From Prostheceraeus crozeri (taxonomy: Eukaryota; Platyhelminthes; Polycladida; Euryleptidae), in NCBI GenBank assembly GCA_907163375.1, contig CAJQUW010004462.1, positions 306,001-370,000 of the forward strand: 64,000 nucleotides of DNA. The letters are read 5' to 3'. The position numbers and the translations under genes are program-made. Below are positions 24,828-37,237 of the stretch, piece after piece (positions within the stretch are counted from its first letter, which is position 1; each line of letters opens with the position of its first letter). Under the pieces are notes generated by a model. It made no database searches, was not told the origin of the DNA, and saw only the letters and a program-made list of their open reading frames with translations.

Positions 24828-26578
24828 TTTTGCTGCTCATGAAGACTGAATGCCCATTCAATTGCGACCCTGATTGTTGACATAAAGCCAGCCAAATCAG
24901 GTCGCAGCTGTGTTCTTCCCTACACCGTTGCACACGCAATTATAGAGAACTAAGGTGGATGAATTTATAAAAGCTATGGAATTAACCATTGTCGTGACTA
25001 GGGGTGTACCGATTAGTGATTTTGTTAATCGGCCGATTACCGATTAATCGGTGGAGGAATTGGAATCGACGCTTGTATTTACTGAAAGCGTCGATTTTTA
25101 TTTTAAGGAAACTTAATGATAGTGAAGTACACTAAATAATAAGTGAATGTAGCCTATTATAATAATGCATTTTTAATAATATATAAGCAATGAATAATCA
25201 GGTCCTGAATGTGCCATGCAATATGCGTTGTGATGCTAGTCCTATGTTGAGTTGAATGATTTTGAATTTTTGTCACTTGCTTTTGATCAAATTCTAGGTT
25301 GCTTCAAGCATTACTCGTAGAAGAATATTGGTGACAGAAATATACAGCAATTACATATGCATTACACTACAAGCAAAATCACATCAATAAACAGCATCAT
25401 TAAAATATTAGAGACGCAAGAATCTATCCATTTTCTAACTGATGATGCCATGAAACGACAGCCCACCCCTGATCTTATTTTGCAGGGTCTGAAGTTACTC
25501 GTAATTACTTAAGCTATAGGACTCCACTTTGGTAAATGATAATTTCATCCGTTATTTACGAAAATTAATTTGTAGGCCGACATTCCGCGCTAAAATTCAA
25601 ACCCAAGTGCCCTTGTACAAGTGAGAACCCCGTCACAAGGTTACAATCGAAGCTGCAAGGCGAATGGCTATTTGTCTTCAGTCAAACAGAGACGAGATCG
25701 TGTCATCTGGCCAAGGGATGCCAGGAATTTGAAAAGCATGAAGGTTGAGATCAGCGCGAGATTTATCGGTTATAAATGCTTCACAGCAACAGTGTGTAAT
25801 AGGCTACTGCTACTTGCACAGAATTTACTTGCGTTGACAGCGAGCTGACTTATAAGAGTCTGGAACAATGAGCTTGCCACAGTTGTCATCAATTTTTTAT
25901 TTCAGTCAGTGTCCCAAGACCGAACGGGAGTGCTGCTGTACCTGTACAACGTCAATCAGAATTTAGCCTATTAAACAAAACCTTAGCGTGCATTTAGCCT
26001 ATCAAACAACTATCCACTGTCAAATGTTCGGGTAGTAGGCCCTAGATTCCACTGAAATCCATTACTCATTGCATCGCTAAGCTCGATCACGCATTATATG
26101 AACTATCCCGCCCATGTAGTTCTGTGGATTTTATTGTAGATAGGTTGAGAAACACGCAATGCTTCCAAAATTCATACAGACTATAGAATTCATGATTCTG
26201 GAAACTTCATTTGAGATAAAGTAGGGTTTGAACTACATGTATAAGTTGCCGGTAATCATTTTAAACAAAAAAACAGGTGGCAATATTTATATCACAAAAC
26301 ATGCGTTTAGATACTTTCAAATTATGTTACATTTACATGTTCTTAATATTGTAATCATTAACGAAGTAATTTATTCTAGACTGAATGTCGTCAACAGTCG
26401 CAATGGGTCCAATAAAATGAACCAGCTGGCAGAAACCGTCCCGCCCCGTTCGACCGGCGGCCGGTTCCAACCCTGGTGGAGGCACAAGACAGTCGAAATC
26501 GTATGCGGAAAAGGCGTACTCGTGGAGTTTTTAAAAGTTGTAGTTTCTTTTGCATGAATGCAAGGAGAACATCTATTG
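24828..26578. other. No supported gene; possible hAT end fragment
   Basis: Sequence from 24,999 (taggggtgtaccgattagtgatt... with repeated cgatta words) resembles one end of another hAT element, but no partner end with a target duplication was found. The rest is non-coding by eye. Confidence 0.35.
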
Positions 26579-26586
26579 CCATGAAC

Positions 26587-27738
26587 TAGAGATGCACATG
26601 GCTCGACCTGACGAGCCGCGAGCCGATGTAATTTTGAAATATCCAAGCCGAGCCGACGAGCCGTTTTAATTTTGGGTAACACAAAGTTAAAATTCAACCT
26701 AATGTAGTGTCTATACACATAGTTTGTTAACAAGTGCTGATTGTAGAACATTTACGGGATATAATTACAGCTGCATCATCAATTATAGATTGTGAAGGAA
26801 ATTCTTCACTTGACGAGTAATATGGCAACATTACAATGATTATCTTGTCTTATGAAGATTCCTGGTTGTTGATGCAATATTTATACATGGCTATCGTTTT
26901 CCCTGTCTATTATTCTTACAAATTTCCTACGCAGTTTTCTACTTTTCATTTTCTCCAACGATCTGATGCATCTGGCTAATATAATTACGCATCATCAGTT
27001 TTATCATAAAATTTTGATAGACATTTATCGTTGTGCAAGCTATCATTTGAGGATGATGGTCCTTGGCGAATAATAAAGAGCCCCTGGTCCATCAATCTTA
27101 GCATAAGAATATCAAATCTGTCCATTACTGAGTTTAGGCAAAAGTCTTAAAGTCTGCCTAGAGTCTCCTAAATGAATGAATTTCAATTCTTTGATAAATT
27201 TGTGCTTTCATTATGTAATTTAAATCACGAAAATTCGGGAAATAATTCGATGTAATTTTTTTAAAATTCATTAAACAGATATTTTTTGACACAAATTTAT
27301 TCATTTGGTAGGCTGCAATGTCAGTTAAAATGAAGAAAAATCAGACTTTGGAAAAACCATTTCCGGTGTGAAGCGATAAACCTCATTTTATAACTACGAT
27401 TGCGATTAGGCCTACCCATAAATATCGTGTATGATCAAAAGTTCATCTAAATATATCGAATTCGATATTATCTAAAAAATATTTTTGTATGCCTTAACTC
27501 TAACTCTGAAGTAGGTCTTTTAATTCTATAAATCAGCATCCTATAGTTAAAACTTTAAATAGGCCTGCTTATTAAATATTACCAAATTTAGGTAGCCCAC
27601 TACAAAAAATTGAATAAAAATCTATCTTACACCTTACAACGATATATTTTAAGACAAGCCGAATAGCTGCGGCTCTGACCAGCTCGAACAAGTGGATCCG
27701 AGCCGCCATCGGTTCGGCTCGGCTTAGGTACATCTCCA
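26587..27738. mobile_element. Non-autonomous hAT-type element, 1.15 kb, with perfect 8-bp target duplication
   Basis: The left end tagagatgcacatggctcg and right end cggctcggcttaggtacatctcca are imperfect inverted repeats. Both are followed internally by many gagccg/cggctc words (26,605-26,670 and 27,655-27,725). The octamer ccatgaac flanks both sides (26,579-26,586 and 27,739-27,746). There is no transposase frame inside. Confidence 0.8.
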
Positions 27739-27746
27739 CCATGAAC

Positions 27747-28110
27747 ATCTGTGTTGAAGCGGCGTTCTGATGCATCGATTGGGGCATGAGGAACCGTTTC
27801 TTGCGAGTAATAAATCCAGAGGAATGAACATTTCGAAGGATTTCACCAAGCTCAGTGTCCCGTCATGCAAGTCGGAGGATATGGGTCGATAAAAAATAGA
27901 ATTGCATAACTGAAGTTGGCACTCATCATGATAAGACGAATAATCGACGATGACACAGCTTCCACCTTTGTCTGCTGGACGCATGATAATGTCAGAATTG
28001 AGTAGCAGCGCTTCCATGCATGCTCGCTCATCAGGTGAAATGTTATCGTTGTTGCAGCAGTTGTAATCCTGGAACAGTATCTTTGAGAAGACCTTGAGAA
28101 TTCACTCATC
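27747..28110 (-). pseudogene. Penelope-like element reverse transcriptase fragment
   Basis: The minus-strand frame contains DIIMRPADKGGSCVIVDYSS followed by YHDECQLQL and FYRPI. That matches the conserved region before the reverse transcriptase core of Penelope-like elements (a (K/R)PADKGG block, then a tyrosine/glutamine-rich helix). Only this part survives and no downstream catalytic core is seen. The hAT-type element at 26,587-27,738 abuts it. Confidence 0.6.
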
Positions 28111-29863
28111 AGGCGAAGGTGTTCAGACGGGAGCGAGTAGCTGAGAGACGGCTGTTTGGTAGAGCCAAGATACGACAGCCATCCTCTCGAAAGCTAGACA
28201 AGTTGGAGTCTCCCAGGATAAGGAAGTAAGGCGGACTGTAAAGTGGTCGTTCGATTCTTCGTTGTGCTCTGGCGTTGGGCGGGGATAACGCCAGATGCTG
28301 GTTGATCCGAAGGCAGTGAGAAGCTATTTGATTAAGTGGAAGCGAGTTCAGTCGAGGCGCTTGCAAGCTGAGCGATCTTATTGACGTCTGGGACTGCTGG
28401 GATCACGTTCTGACTTACAGAGTTGCTCCTCAGCAAGAAGCGCAGGAAGAAGACAGATGTATGGTATCGATGAAGTTCGAATCTTGTGAGAAAGACCGAC
28501 TCTCAGACGCAGGAGGATATGGATGACAGAGAGTTGAGCTGTCTTTCACATGGCATCTTGGTTGATAATGTCACTGGAACGCGAATATGCTGTATACTGA
28601 ACAGCACAAGTATAAGATTCAGTTCTTCCTTCACGCGGATGCCCGATCACAGCATCAGTGGGCGCGTGGTAACTGTTGTTCGAGAGAAGATGTTTTGGTT
28701 CTGGAGGATGCAGGAAATTCGAAGCAACGGTTCTGGAGAAATAAGTAATGCAGTACATTTGCAAATTCACGCCCATTTCCGGATTATCATAAGCTTAATA
28801 TGCGAGTAGATCTTAAGTTTTCCAGTATCTTACCTGTTTCTACATTATTAGGTCTAGCGGTTAAGGCCTACATTGCAGTATAGAAATATACCAGCTACAT
28901 TTATTTGTTAAAAAACAGATGAGGCTCATTTCTTTGTATTTTTTAAATTTGAATTTTCAACTAGGTATACCGGTAATTTGCGTTGGCCTACGAACCTTAA
29001 TCGACTTATAATACATACTATCTCTGATCTCAAATTCCATAAATCAAAATTCTTTGAAGCAAAAGGAAGGCACTGGATGTAAAAGTTCTGATATTTCCAT
29101 GTAGAAATCTGATAATTGCAAAATTTTTGATAAAGCCTGAATATGGTAGGCCTATTGTCTAACAAACAAAATATACAAATTAGTCCTCAGATGCGCTTGT
29201 TTCAGACGCGCTGGAATCATATCACTGTCACTGCATGAATCCGAACTGCTGCCATCAATGTCAACGTGGGATACGTTATTGTTTGGGTCTAGAGACAGAA
29301 CTGAATCTCGAGCACCTTCAGTCATGTTTCCCCTCTTGGTGAAGTGGATTACTTCAGGGTCAGTGGTGGTTACTCGACATGCAGAGAAAGAGCGAATAAT
29401 CACATCGGTGCTGAGTCGAATCTACAGCGACTTTAAGTTAAGAATGGACAATTATTCTATTCAAACTACGGTTACTTGTGTTAAGTTCTAAGCTTTCTGC
29501 CTATCTAAAAATTTCTGCTCGTGGTCAGCTATTTTTGATGAATTCCCGTTCTAGTTATCCATACCATAAGCGCTAAAATCAAGTTCTATGCAGTAATTCA
29601 CTAGTGGTCAGGAGCAGGTGAACAAAGAAATCAATTTCAAGTCAAAATTTTCGTCTCATCGCATCAGTCAAGCTACTGATTATGGAACTTTTTAATAGTA
29701 GCCGCCCTCAAATGGTGGTCGCATCCGAAATGTATACAGTTTTAATAGTAGTCGCGGTTATTATTCTAAGAAATGCGGTACTTGCGATTTGGTACCTCTA
29801 TATAAGTAGTGTAGTGAAGCTTAGTGGATATCAAAATGAATGAAATTTTACTAGCAGGTGTAG
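28111..29863. other. No supported gene
   Basis: Degenerate sequence. The first 300 bp may be more of the Penelope-like relic, as open frames rich in R and S persist on the minus strand. The rest is unrecognised. Confidence 0.4.
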
Positions 29864-29871
29864 CCTATTAC

Positions 29872-31444
29872 CAGGGATGGAACCGGTCGTGAATTTCCCG
29901 ACCCGACCGGCCGGTCGACCGGTTGGTTATACAAAATGCGGTTATGCCAAACTACATGTAGGCCTATATAGTACCCAAAGAATGACTAAATACTAATATA
30001 TCTGAGTAGCCTATATGTACTAGCTAGATAGGTAATTAGCAAATTAATTTATTGTCTTCGACTGTACCAATATATCTACTAGATTAGTAGGTCTAATTAG
30101 CAAATCAAGAAGACATATAGCAGTAAAATTACATATAGCCTTCAGAACAATCATGAATTTAAGATAAGTATAAGCATAACTAATTTTGACTACAAGTAGG
30201 CATATGTACGACGTGTAAGGAAATGATATATGACTACATGTACATTATACGAGTCTTTATTATTACTAAGTATATTTAATCTTTAAATTAAATTTTACTT
30301 ACTATCTCATTTTGAAACGTTTTCTGGAATCATGGAATGAAAACTGAAAATTTCTCAAATCGTTTAAAACAAATATGATTAACATGAAAAACTTATCCTA
30401 GCTACCACAATCCATTTATGTCTCCTTCTTTTAATACAATAAGATTTTCGACAGTGGATGGGTCAAGTCTATTGCGACTCGCGGTCAATACAGAACCTCC
30501 AATGCTAAAGTGTCTTTCACTCTCTCCTGACGATGCCTGAATTACGAACATCTTCCGGGATATTTCACTCAAAAGAAGGTAGGTCGATTGTTTCTTTTTC
30601 CAAAAATCTAATGGATTGGTTGAATATATTCCATGAAAATTTTCGTTCATATAGTTTTCAAATTCTTGCAACAATTCGAGTTTGTTTGAAGAATGCAAAG
30701 AAACAGGAGCAGCTGAACACGAAGATCGGAAATTCGAAAACGGATCAATTTTGGTAATTTTTGGTGGTACTTCGGTAGAGACCGTAGATTCACTTGCTGT
30801 AGGTTTGATTTTAATATATGAAGAAAACGTCGATGTGACATGAATTTTCACATTCTCCATAAACTGATTACGAAATTGGCGATCTTCAATAAAAGATAGT
30901 TGTCAAAAAGTTGGATCCATGACAGTTGCAACTTTATGTAGTTCAATCGTAGACGACCAATACTTTTCATCCAATCCGCTCAGAAAGTATTCCTTTAGTA
31001 ATATCACGCCACGTGACTCATGTACATTGGGAGTAGCGGCTGCGAATTCTTTCATCAAATAATAACTTGGTATGACATTTTGAATCGATGGTTTGTCAGA
31101 CATTTCTAAATAATCAAATATAGAATTGAAATGTCGAAAAAAATCAACCAATTCTTTTAGAAGTTCCGGAGAAACGAGTAACAAACGGTATTCCATGTCT
31201 CGTGTATGAAGAATACATCGAAGATCTTCATATGACACACTAAAAGAATGATACACATCGTAGAAGGACCGCCATGGACAAGTAGGACTTGGTCTCTTCA
31301 GAGTTAAAGTAAGTTCATCAGAGGAGACAGTCAGTGACCGGCCGGTTGCCTGACCGGTCACATGACCGGCCGGTCAGAAAGTTTGACCGGTACCCGACCG
31401 GTGACCCGACCGGCGCCGGTCGACCGGTAACGGTTCCATCCCTG
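29872..31444. mobile_element. Internally deleted hAT element, 1.57 kb, with perfect 8-bp target duplication
   Basis: The ends are cagggatggaaccggt and, inverted on the right, cggttccatccctg, each followed by dense ccggt/accgg subterminal words. The octamer cctattac flanks both sides (29,864-29,871 and 31,445-31,452). It contains the minus-strand C-terminal half of a hAT transposase. A paralogous copy of the flanking DNA at 32,821-33,209 lacks the insertion, which confirms the boundaries independently. Confidence 0.92.
30402..31361 (-). pseudogene. hAT transposase C-terminal half, one in-frame stop
   Basis: Two open segments in the same frame (31,361-30,903 and 30,860-30,402) are separated by a TGA near 30,906. 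The second carries the hAT dimerisation region: PLDFWKKK, then SSGESERHFSIGGSVLTASRNRL, then VENLIVLKE. The first is the alpha-helical region before it, ending VATVMDPTF. The N-terminal zinc finger and first catalytic residues are missing because of the internal deletion. Confidence 0.85.
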
Positions 31445-31452
31445 CCTATTAC

Positions 31453-34315
31453 AAGCGGAAATTAAGTTGATTACCAAGGAAATTTCATAAACCTCATTAT
31501 AATGCATTTAGTCTTCATGGAAAAGTTGAGCTGCTATTGTACTTCTTGGATGAAATTTAAAGTTTTTAATTGAATTTTGATCGGCATAATTAATTTTCCT
31601 GATTCACTAAATTTGTGCTTCATTCCTTGAATCATCTTTAAAAGTTAATTATGATGATTGTCTGATATTCTGCTCTTTCAATGGCAAGTAGTTTTTGATA
31701 TAAACATGCTTCATAAAATACTCTAATTATTATAATAAGGCTGATCATTAAAGTAACAGTAATCCATCGAATTGCTAATTTAAAGGTATAGTTCGGTCTA
31801 ATTTTCAACTTTGTCTCAATGGCTACTTTATTGTATGCCTAGTCAATCTTGCTAACTAAGACAGACATCTGATGCCTCATTTAACCGCAATCATCAACTT
31901 AAGGAGACGTGATGACGTCATATCTGCCGGTGATCTGATGCGCCATCTTTCGGCGATCGTGACGAATCAGCTATGGGGAAGACGATTAACGCACAGGGAG
32001 AATGAAAAGGAAGTCACTTGTTTGTGTTCTATGAACACAAAAAATCGACAAAATGGAGCAATTCTGCGAACACAAGTGTACAAACAGAACGGACCATCTG
32101 AAGGAACTTGTCTACCATAGCTTTCGGAGACAAAATACAGAAAAAAATATCGTGAAAAAGGATTGAACGAGTTCATTTTAAACCGACACAGGTGTTGTAT
32201 GTTTTGAACATTTCAAATAACTAGAGAAAACTTAAGATAAAGTAGAAAATTTAGGATGCACGATTTTGAAGGAGCTGTGCAAAATCGGACAGTTTTTACT
32301 TTGCTTGAGTTAGGAGGCTACACCATGCTTGAAAATGAGACGCTAATCCAAAGATTATGTATTTGACGCTAATCGTTGAAAATTTTCCCTTGAAAAAACG
32401 AATGTTCTATAGAAAACTGAATGGAAGTCGGACCGAATTATAGATCCATATAAACAAGTAGTGTTAAATATCTTTAGATGGACCTGTCAATTCATTCGCT
32501 AGTCGAACTTGAGATTTTTGCCGATGAAATGGGTGTGCATTTTTATAGTTTCTACATGTGATGCATGACTAGAAAGTGAAGACAGCCAAGTCAGCTGCTC
32601 TAGTTCGTCTGACAAACAGAGTGAGTATATGTAGGTAGAGTGTCGACTTAAAAAAGTATCTGTATACAGTGAAAATTTTTGTATGAAAAGATTCAGTTTT
32701 TTGCGGAGTTTGCGTTCCTGCGGTCCAAAATATTATTTGAGCAGTTTTGAAAAAGCGAAAGTTTTGCCAATTTAAATACTACCGACATGACGCCCCGTTA
32801 TGAGCAGTATGAAACAAGTTGGATATCAAAGGGAATGAACATTCGCTAACAAGCATCGTAACTAAGCGGAACTTATGCTGGTGATCAAGGAAATTTCATG
32901 ACCGGCATTATGATGTAACTTCATGAAAAAGTCGCGATATTATTCGTGCTTTCTTGGCTGAAATTTCAAGTTTTAAATTCAAATTTCACCGGCTTGATTT
33001 TATGATTCACTAAATTCATGTTTCAGTTCTTGAATTTGAATGGTGATGTGGACCCATTTACATCTTTCAAAGTTAATTAAAATCATTGTCTTTGATTATG
33101 TGATTTTGCTATACCAGTTGCAGGTTGCCTGTGATATGATCACGCTTAAGAAAATACTCTTTGAGGTTGAGCATGAAAGTAATAGGAACCCATCGAATTG
33201 CTAGTCTAACAAACATTAAATCTCCAAAGCTGTCATGACACGGACGATCTGCAAAATAATATCATTTCCTTCTGCTTTATGATATCATGATCAGTCAAAT
33301 CCGTTGTTATTTCTTCAAAACTGCATTAATGTGCATATCTCACATTCGGAAACAATTCCGACGGTATCCCCTTTGAGTTCATTTAATAAAATCGAAAGTG
33401 TATACACATTGCGGAGTTGCCACTCTACCTAATATACCTACTATATGGTCTAACTTTCGATTTTCCAAATAATCAAAACACTTTTAGGGTTCAATTGCAG
33501 TATCGACATATTTCTTGTAGTTATCGCATGCCTCTGATACTTGCAACTTAAGTGTACATTTAGGAATCTGACACCTAATAAGCAGCGAACTCAGGTCTCA
33601 GTACAATCAGTTGATGTATTGTGCCTTCCTTAGGAATGAAAATGTTGCATCGGGATCAACCACATGTATTTCATTTCATTCGATATATTATATTCAAGAA
33701 TGATGTAGTTAAGTTCGATCATGCTTTTGGACCACTTACAGATTTGCAGAGATTTGTTTGCTTGCATGTTACAGGGCTCCTCTATCAGCCACCACAGCGA
33801 ACCTTCTGTTTCGTGAGCGACGTTCTGTTTCTCAGTTATGCAATAAGCGTGTATGGCACCTGTGAGGTCATCATGAATATTTGAAATTAACTTGTAGACA
33901 AGCTAACGAACAGATAAGTGGGAAAGCGACAGGAAATTGTCGTAGTGGTTGAATACTTCAATTTACAGTGATACTTTGCTTACTTTATGCGGTTAGTCTT
34001 TGTCGCATGGCATCCTAGCCACTTTTAGACGGCGATCTGATCAGAGAATGCACGTCATTTGCGTTAATTCCATATTCAGGCAGTGAATCTGGAAAAAAAT
34101 TAATTGATGCTATCAGAAGCCCAAATTTCACACTCACTGACATGGAACAATCATGACACAAAATTAACATTCACTCAGTAATAATGATAAATCATTCTAT
34201 TTTAAATAATTTAAGACAACTTTCGTATCTATGGAAATGTCATATTATCACTCATTAAATTGAAATGACAGCAGAGGTTATTTAAATATGGAACAAAAAT
34301 ACATTTGTCATGATA
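31453..34315. repeat. Old duplication plus otherwise empty flank
   Basis: About 330 bp at 31,453-31,784, together with 29,826-29,871 on the far side of the hAT insertion, is related to 32,821-33,209. Shared blocks include aaggaaatttcat, gattcactaaatt and ccatcgaattgcta. Identity is roughly 70 percent by eye. The remainder of this stretch has no supported gene. Confidence 0.65.
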
Positions 34316-34321
34316 GTTGTC
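34316..34321 (+). repeat. Polinton target-site duplication, left copy
   Basis: The hexamer gttgtc directly precedes the left terminus agtagtaag and is repeated at 62,428-62,433 directly after the right terminus cttactact. Six bp is the duplication size known for Polinton/Maverick integration. Confidence 0.95.
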
Positions 34322-36110
34322 AGTAGTAAGAAAACGGCGAACACCAGATAGCGCAAGATGGCCGCCATCGCTGACGTCCCCCCCCTCTGGAACGGCAGAG
34401 TGTCGTGGTCGGCCGCCGTGGTGCTTCGGGTCTGAGTCCCCCCCTCTGGAACGGCAGAGGTTGTAGTCTGTCGTGGTGTGCCGACCGGGTGGGTTCACAA
34501 ACTGTTCGCTGACGTCCCCCCCCCCCCTCTGGAACGATAGAGTGTCGGTCGTGGTGGACTTGGGCGACCGCCAGGATTAGTCTTGAGGCTATAGTGTGTG
34601 ATGTTTTTCGTGCAATCTGCTGAATGTTGGGTTGTAAAATGGGTTGTTTCGAGTGGAAGGAGTGGTCGGATGAGAAAACGGAGGTCGGATTCGTATTCAG
34701 CGTGAAATTCTGCATCGGTATGGTGAGTTTCAAGGCAATCGGTGAGAAAAAATTTTCAACATTTTTCGAAAAACGACAGAGTTAGAATTTGGGACGTTTT
34801 GGTGTGTAGCGTCAAAACGAAGCATCGGATGAGAAAACGGAGGTCAGATTCGGATTCAGCGTGAAATTCTGCATCGCTATGGTGAGTTTCAAGTCAATCG
34901 GAGAGAAAAAATTTTCGGCTGACGTCCCCCCCCCTGGACAGCTTGCTTCGATTTCGGCTTCCAGTGGACGGATTTTGTCGTGCGATAGCTCGTTTGAAAG
35001 CTAAGAGTGAGACAAATTCAGTGAAAGAATCGGCTTGTTCCTATCTGTCTTCGTTCAAAAGTTAGAGCGGTTACAAGATTTTAGGTCGGAGCTCGCTCAC
35101 CTGAAAAAATCCTAAGTGTCAGAGTGACTTTGTATGGGTAAAATTTTGAAAATTTTCCAAAGTGTGGAATTTCGACCTGGGACCTTCACCAAAACATTTT
35201 TCATCAAATTTCACTGACCTCCCCCCCCTCTGGACAGCTAGCTTCGATCTTGGCTTCTAGTGGACGGATTTTGTCGTGCCATAGCTCGTTTGAAAGCTAA
35301 GAGTGAGACAAATTCAGTGAAAGAAACGGCTTGTTCATATCCGTCTTCGTTCAAAAGTTAGAGCGGTTACAAGATTTTAGGTCGGAGCTCGCTCACCTGA
35401 AAAAATCCTAAGTGTCAGAGTGGCTTTGTATGGGTAAAATTTTGAAAATTTTCCAAAGTGTGGAATTTCGACCTGGGACCGTCACCAAAACATTTTTCAT
35501 CAAATTTCACTGACCTCCCCCCCTCTGGACAGCTAGCTTCGATCTTGGCTTCTAGTGGACGGATTTTGTCGTGCAATAGCTCGTTTGAAAGCTAAGAGTG
35601 AGACAAATTCAGTGAAAGAAACGGCTTGTTCCTATCTGTCTTCGTTTAGATGTGAGACGCCATTTAAGATTTTGGGACATTGGCGAAAAACGACAGAGTT
35701 AGAATTTGGGACGTTTTGGGCTCTAGCTTCAAAACGAAGCATCGGATTGGAAAACGGATTTCAGATTTGGAATCAGCGTGAAATTCTCTATCGATATGGT
35801 GAATTTGAACGCCATCGGAGAGAAAAATTTTCGCTGACTCCCCCCCCCTCTGGACAGCTTGCTTCGATTTTGGCTTCCAGTGGACGGATTTTGTCGTGCG
35901 ATAGCTCGTTTGAAAGCTAAGAGTAAGACAAATTCAGTGAAAGAATCGGCTTGTTCCTATCTGTCTTCGTTTAGATGTGAGACGCCATTTAAGATTTTGG
36001 GACATTGGCGAAAAACGACAGAGTTAGAATTTGGGACGTTTTGGGCTGTAGCACCAAGACGAAGGCTCGGATGGGTAAACGGAGGCCAGATTTGGAATCA
36101 GCTTGATGTT
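34322..36110 (+). repeat. Left terminal inverted repeat with internal tandem array
   Basis: The outer part is the inverted complement of 60.9-62.4 kb, including repeated blocks of ccccccctctggaac(g) and the atggccgccatcgctgacgtc segment. Inside, a unit of about 295 bp begins ctgac(g/c)tccccccc...tggacagc at 34,919, 35,214 and 35,510. A divergent fourth unit begins at 35,834. The two inner units carry a variant (gatgtgagacgccatttaag) that I did not find in the right arm, so the arms differ at their inner ends. Confidence 0.9.
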
Positions 36111-36155
36111 ATTGTCCAATGAGGATCATCATCCAATGAGAATCAAGCATTTCTT

Positions 36156-36163
36156 TATAAATA
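36156..36163 (+). promoter_or_regulatory. TATA box of the left-end spliced gene
   Basis: tataaata lies about 112 nt before the ATG exon at 36,268-36,270. A CT-rich tract at 36,226-36,241 lies between. Transcription would start near 36,185-36,190. Confidence 0.7.
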
Positions 36164-36267
36164 GCGAGCCTTCCACAGTGAGAATCATTCCATCGTTGAA
36201 TCACACGAGTGACGGACGCACATTTTCTCTCTCTCTCTCTAGTTCCCTGTTCTATTATCCAACTAAA

Positions 36268-37043
36268 ATGGTAAGTCGCTACTTCCCTCCCTCTCCTCCC
36301 TTGAACGTAAACTTAATACAATCTTTTTTCATTTTCAGGCATCTACTCCATCTGCTGCACTAGTAGGACAAAATGGCGGTCAAACGTTACAAGGTTCGCT
36401 ACGGTCAGATCATCTACAACTGAGGCCAGTGGAAGAAACAACCAAGGTACATAATCCTACACCGCTACAGCGTAAATTTAAACAAGCCTTGCGTTATGAT
36501 GATCATAGCGTAGTACTCCAAACGGGAATGCTCCCTTCCACGGATGTCAAGATAATGCACAATCAGTATGGGGACTACATACTGATCCCCGTGAGTCCGT
36601 ACATTCGCCACCAACTTGATATTATTGAGGAGTACGTGACATTAAATATGGACATTCCTACTCCTCTTGCTCAAGAGTGGAAGGCGAGAGATGACAAGGA
36701 TACTCCCTATAGAAAGATTTGGGATGGTAATCACATTTGCCTACCGGTATCACATTGGTGTACTTACTATAAGAAGGATGGAGATCCTTCAATACCCATC
36801 AGATGTGATGAGCTCGGAGAAGGTACTTGGGATATCCTTTTCAAAGTGAATGGGCTATATTATGGTCGACACAAGGATAATAAAATAGCCTCTCTCTCCA
36901 TGCATATGGAATCCATCCTATATATTCCGAAACCACCCAACGTGGACGACATAATTGATCAAATCCTTAACAGCAGTGGTACGAAGCGCAAGTCGGAGAA
37001 GAATGCTACATCAAAACGCAAATCAAAGAAGGAGAATTGCTAG
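36268..37043 (+). CDS. Spliced Polinton left-end protein of unknown function, ATG-only first coding exon
   Basis: The open frame from about 36,429 lacks an ATG. It is open back to a 3' splice site, ttttcattttcag, ending at 36,338. Sixty-eight nt upstream is atg|gtaagt (36,268-36,273). Splicing 36,268-36,270 to 36,339-37,043 gives 235 residues in one phase-0 frame. The product is mixed alpha/beta with a GTWDILFKVNGLYYGRH segment near residue 172 and a C-terminal lysine-rich nuclear-localisation-like tail (KRKSEK...KRKSKK). Its place next to the terminal repeat and its TATA box suggest an early DNA-binding or replication role, which is inference only. Confidence 0.7.
36271..36338 (+). other. 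68-nt intron after the ATG
   Basis: It begins gtaagt and ends with a pyrimidine-rich tract and cag. It separates the start codon from the rest of the coding sequence, the same arrangement as in the polymerase gene. Confidence 0.75.
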
Positions 37044-37077
37044 TCCTTTCCTAACTCTACCCTATGACAATTCGCTT

Positions 37078-37203
37078 ATGTGCTTTGAGTGTCGTAGACG
37101 TGGTCTTATTAGATACATTTTACTTCTTCGTTGCCATCATATCATTTGTGTATTTTGTCGTGAAAAGCATCGATGTAATTCTTCATTTTGTAATATGTTA
37201 TAG
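37078..37203 (+). CDS. Small RING-like Cys/His protein
   Basis: From the ATG at 37,078 the 41-residue frame has the spacing C-x2-C-x12-C-x-H-x2-C-x2-C (CFEC ... CHHIICVFC) and then two further Cys. That is the first half of a RING/treble-clef finger. The same spacing occurs in the larger protein at 38,287-38,610, so the two may be paralogues. An upstream exon may exist because the frame is open to 36,955. Function unknown. Confidence 0.4.
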   Translation: MCFECRRRGLIRYILLLRCHHIICVFCREKHRCNSSFCNML

Positions 37204-37237
37204 AACGTTTCCTTAGATGTGTAAATTTCCGTTTTAG

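Noticed and set aside
24999-25480. Possible additional hAT element starting taggggtgtaccgatta
   Set aside because: A candidate right end near 25,475 (cacccctg) has neither matching subterminal repeats nor a target duplication.
34320-34733. 137-codon minus-strand ORF in the left terminal repeat and its mirror at 62,097-62,444
   Set aside because: They are the same repeat sequence read in opposite arms, extend across poly-C/G tracts of varying length and have no domain. I treat them as non-coding parts of the inverted repeats.
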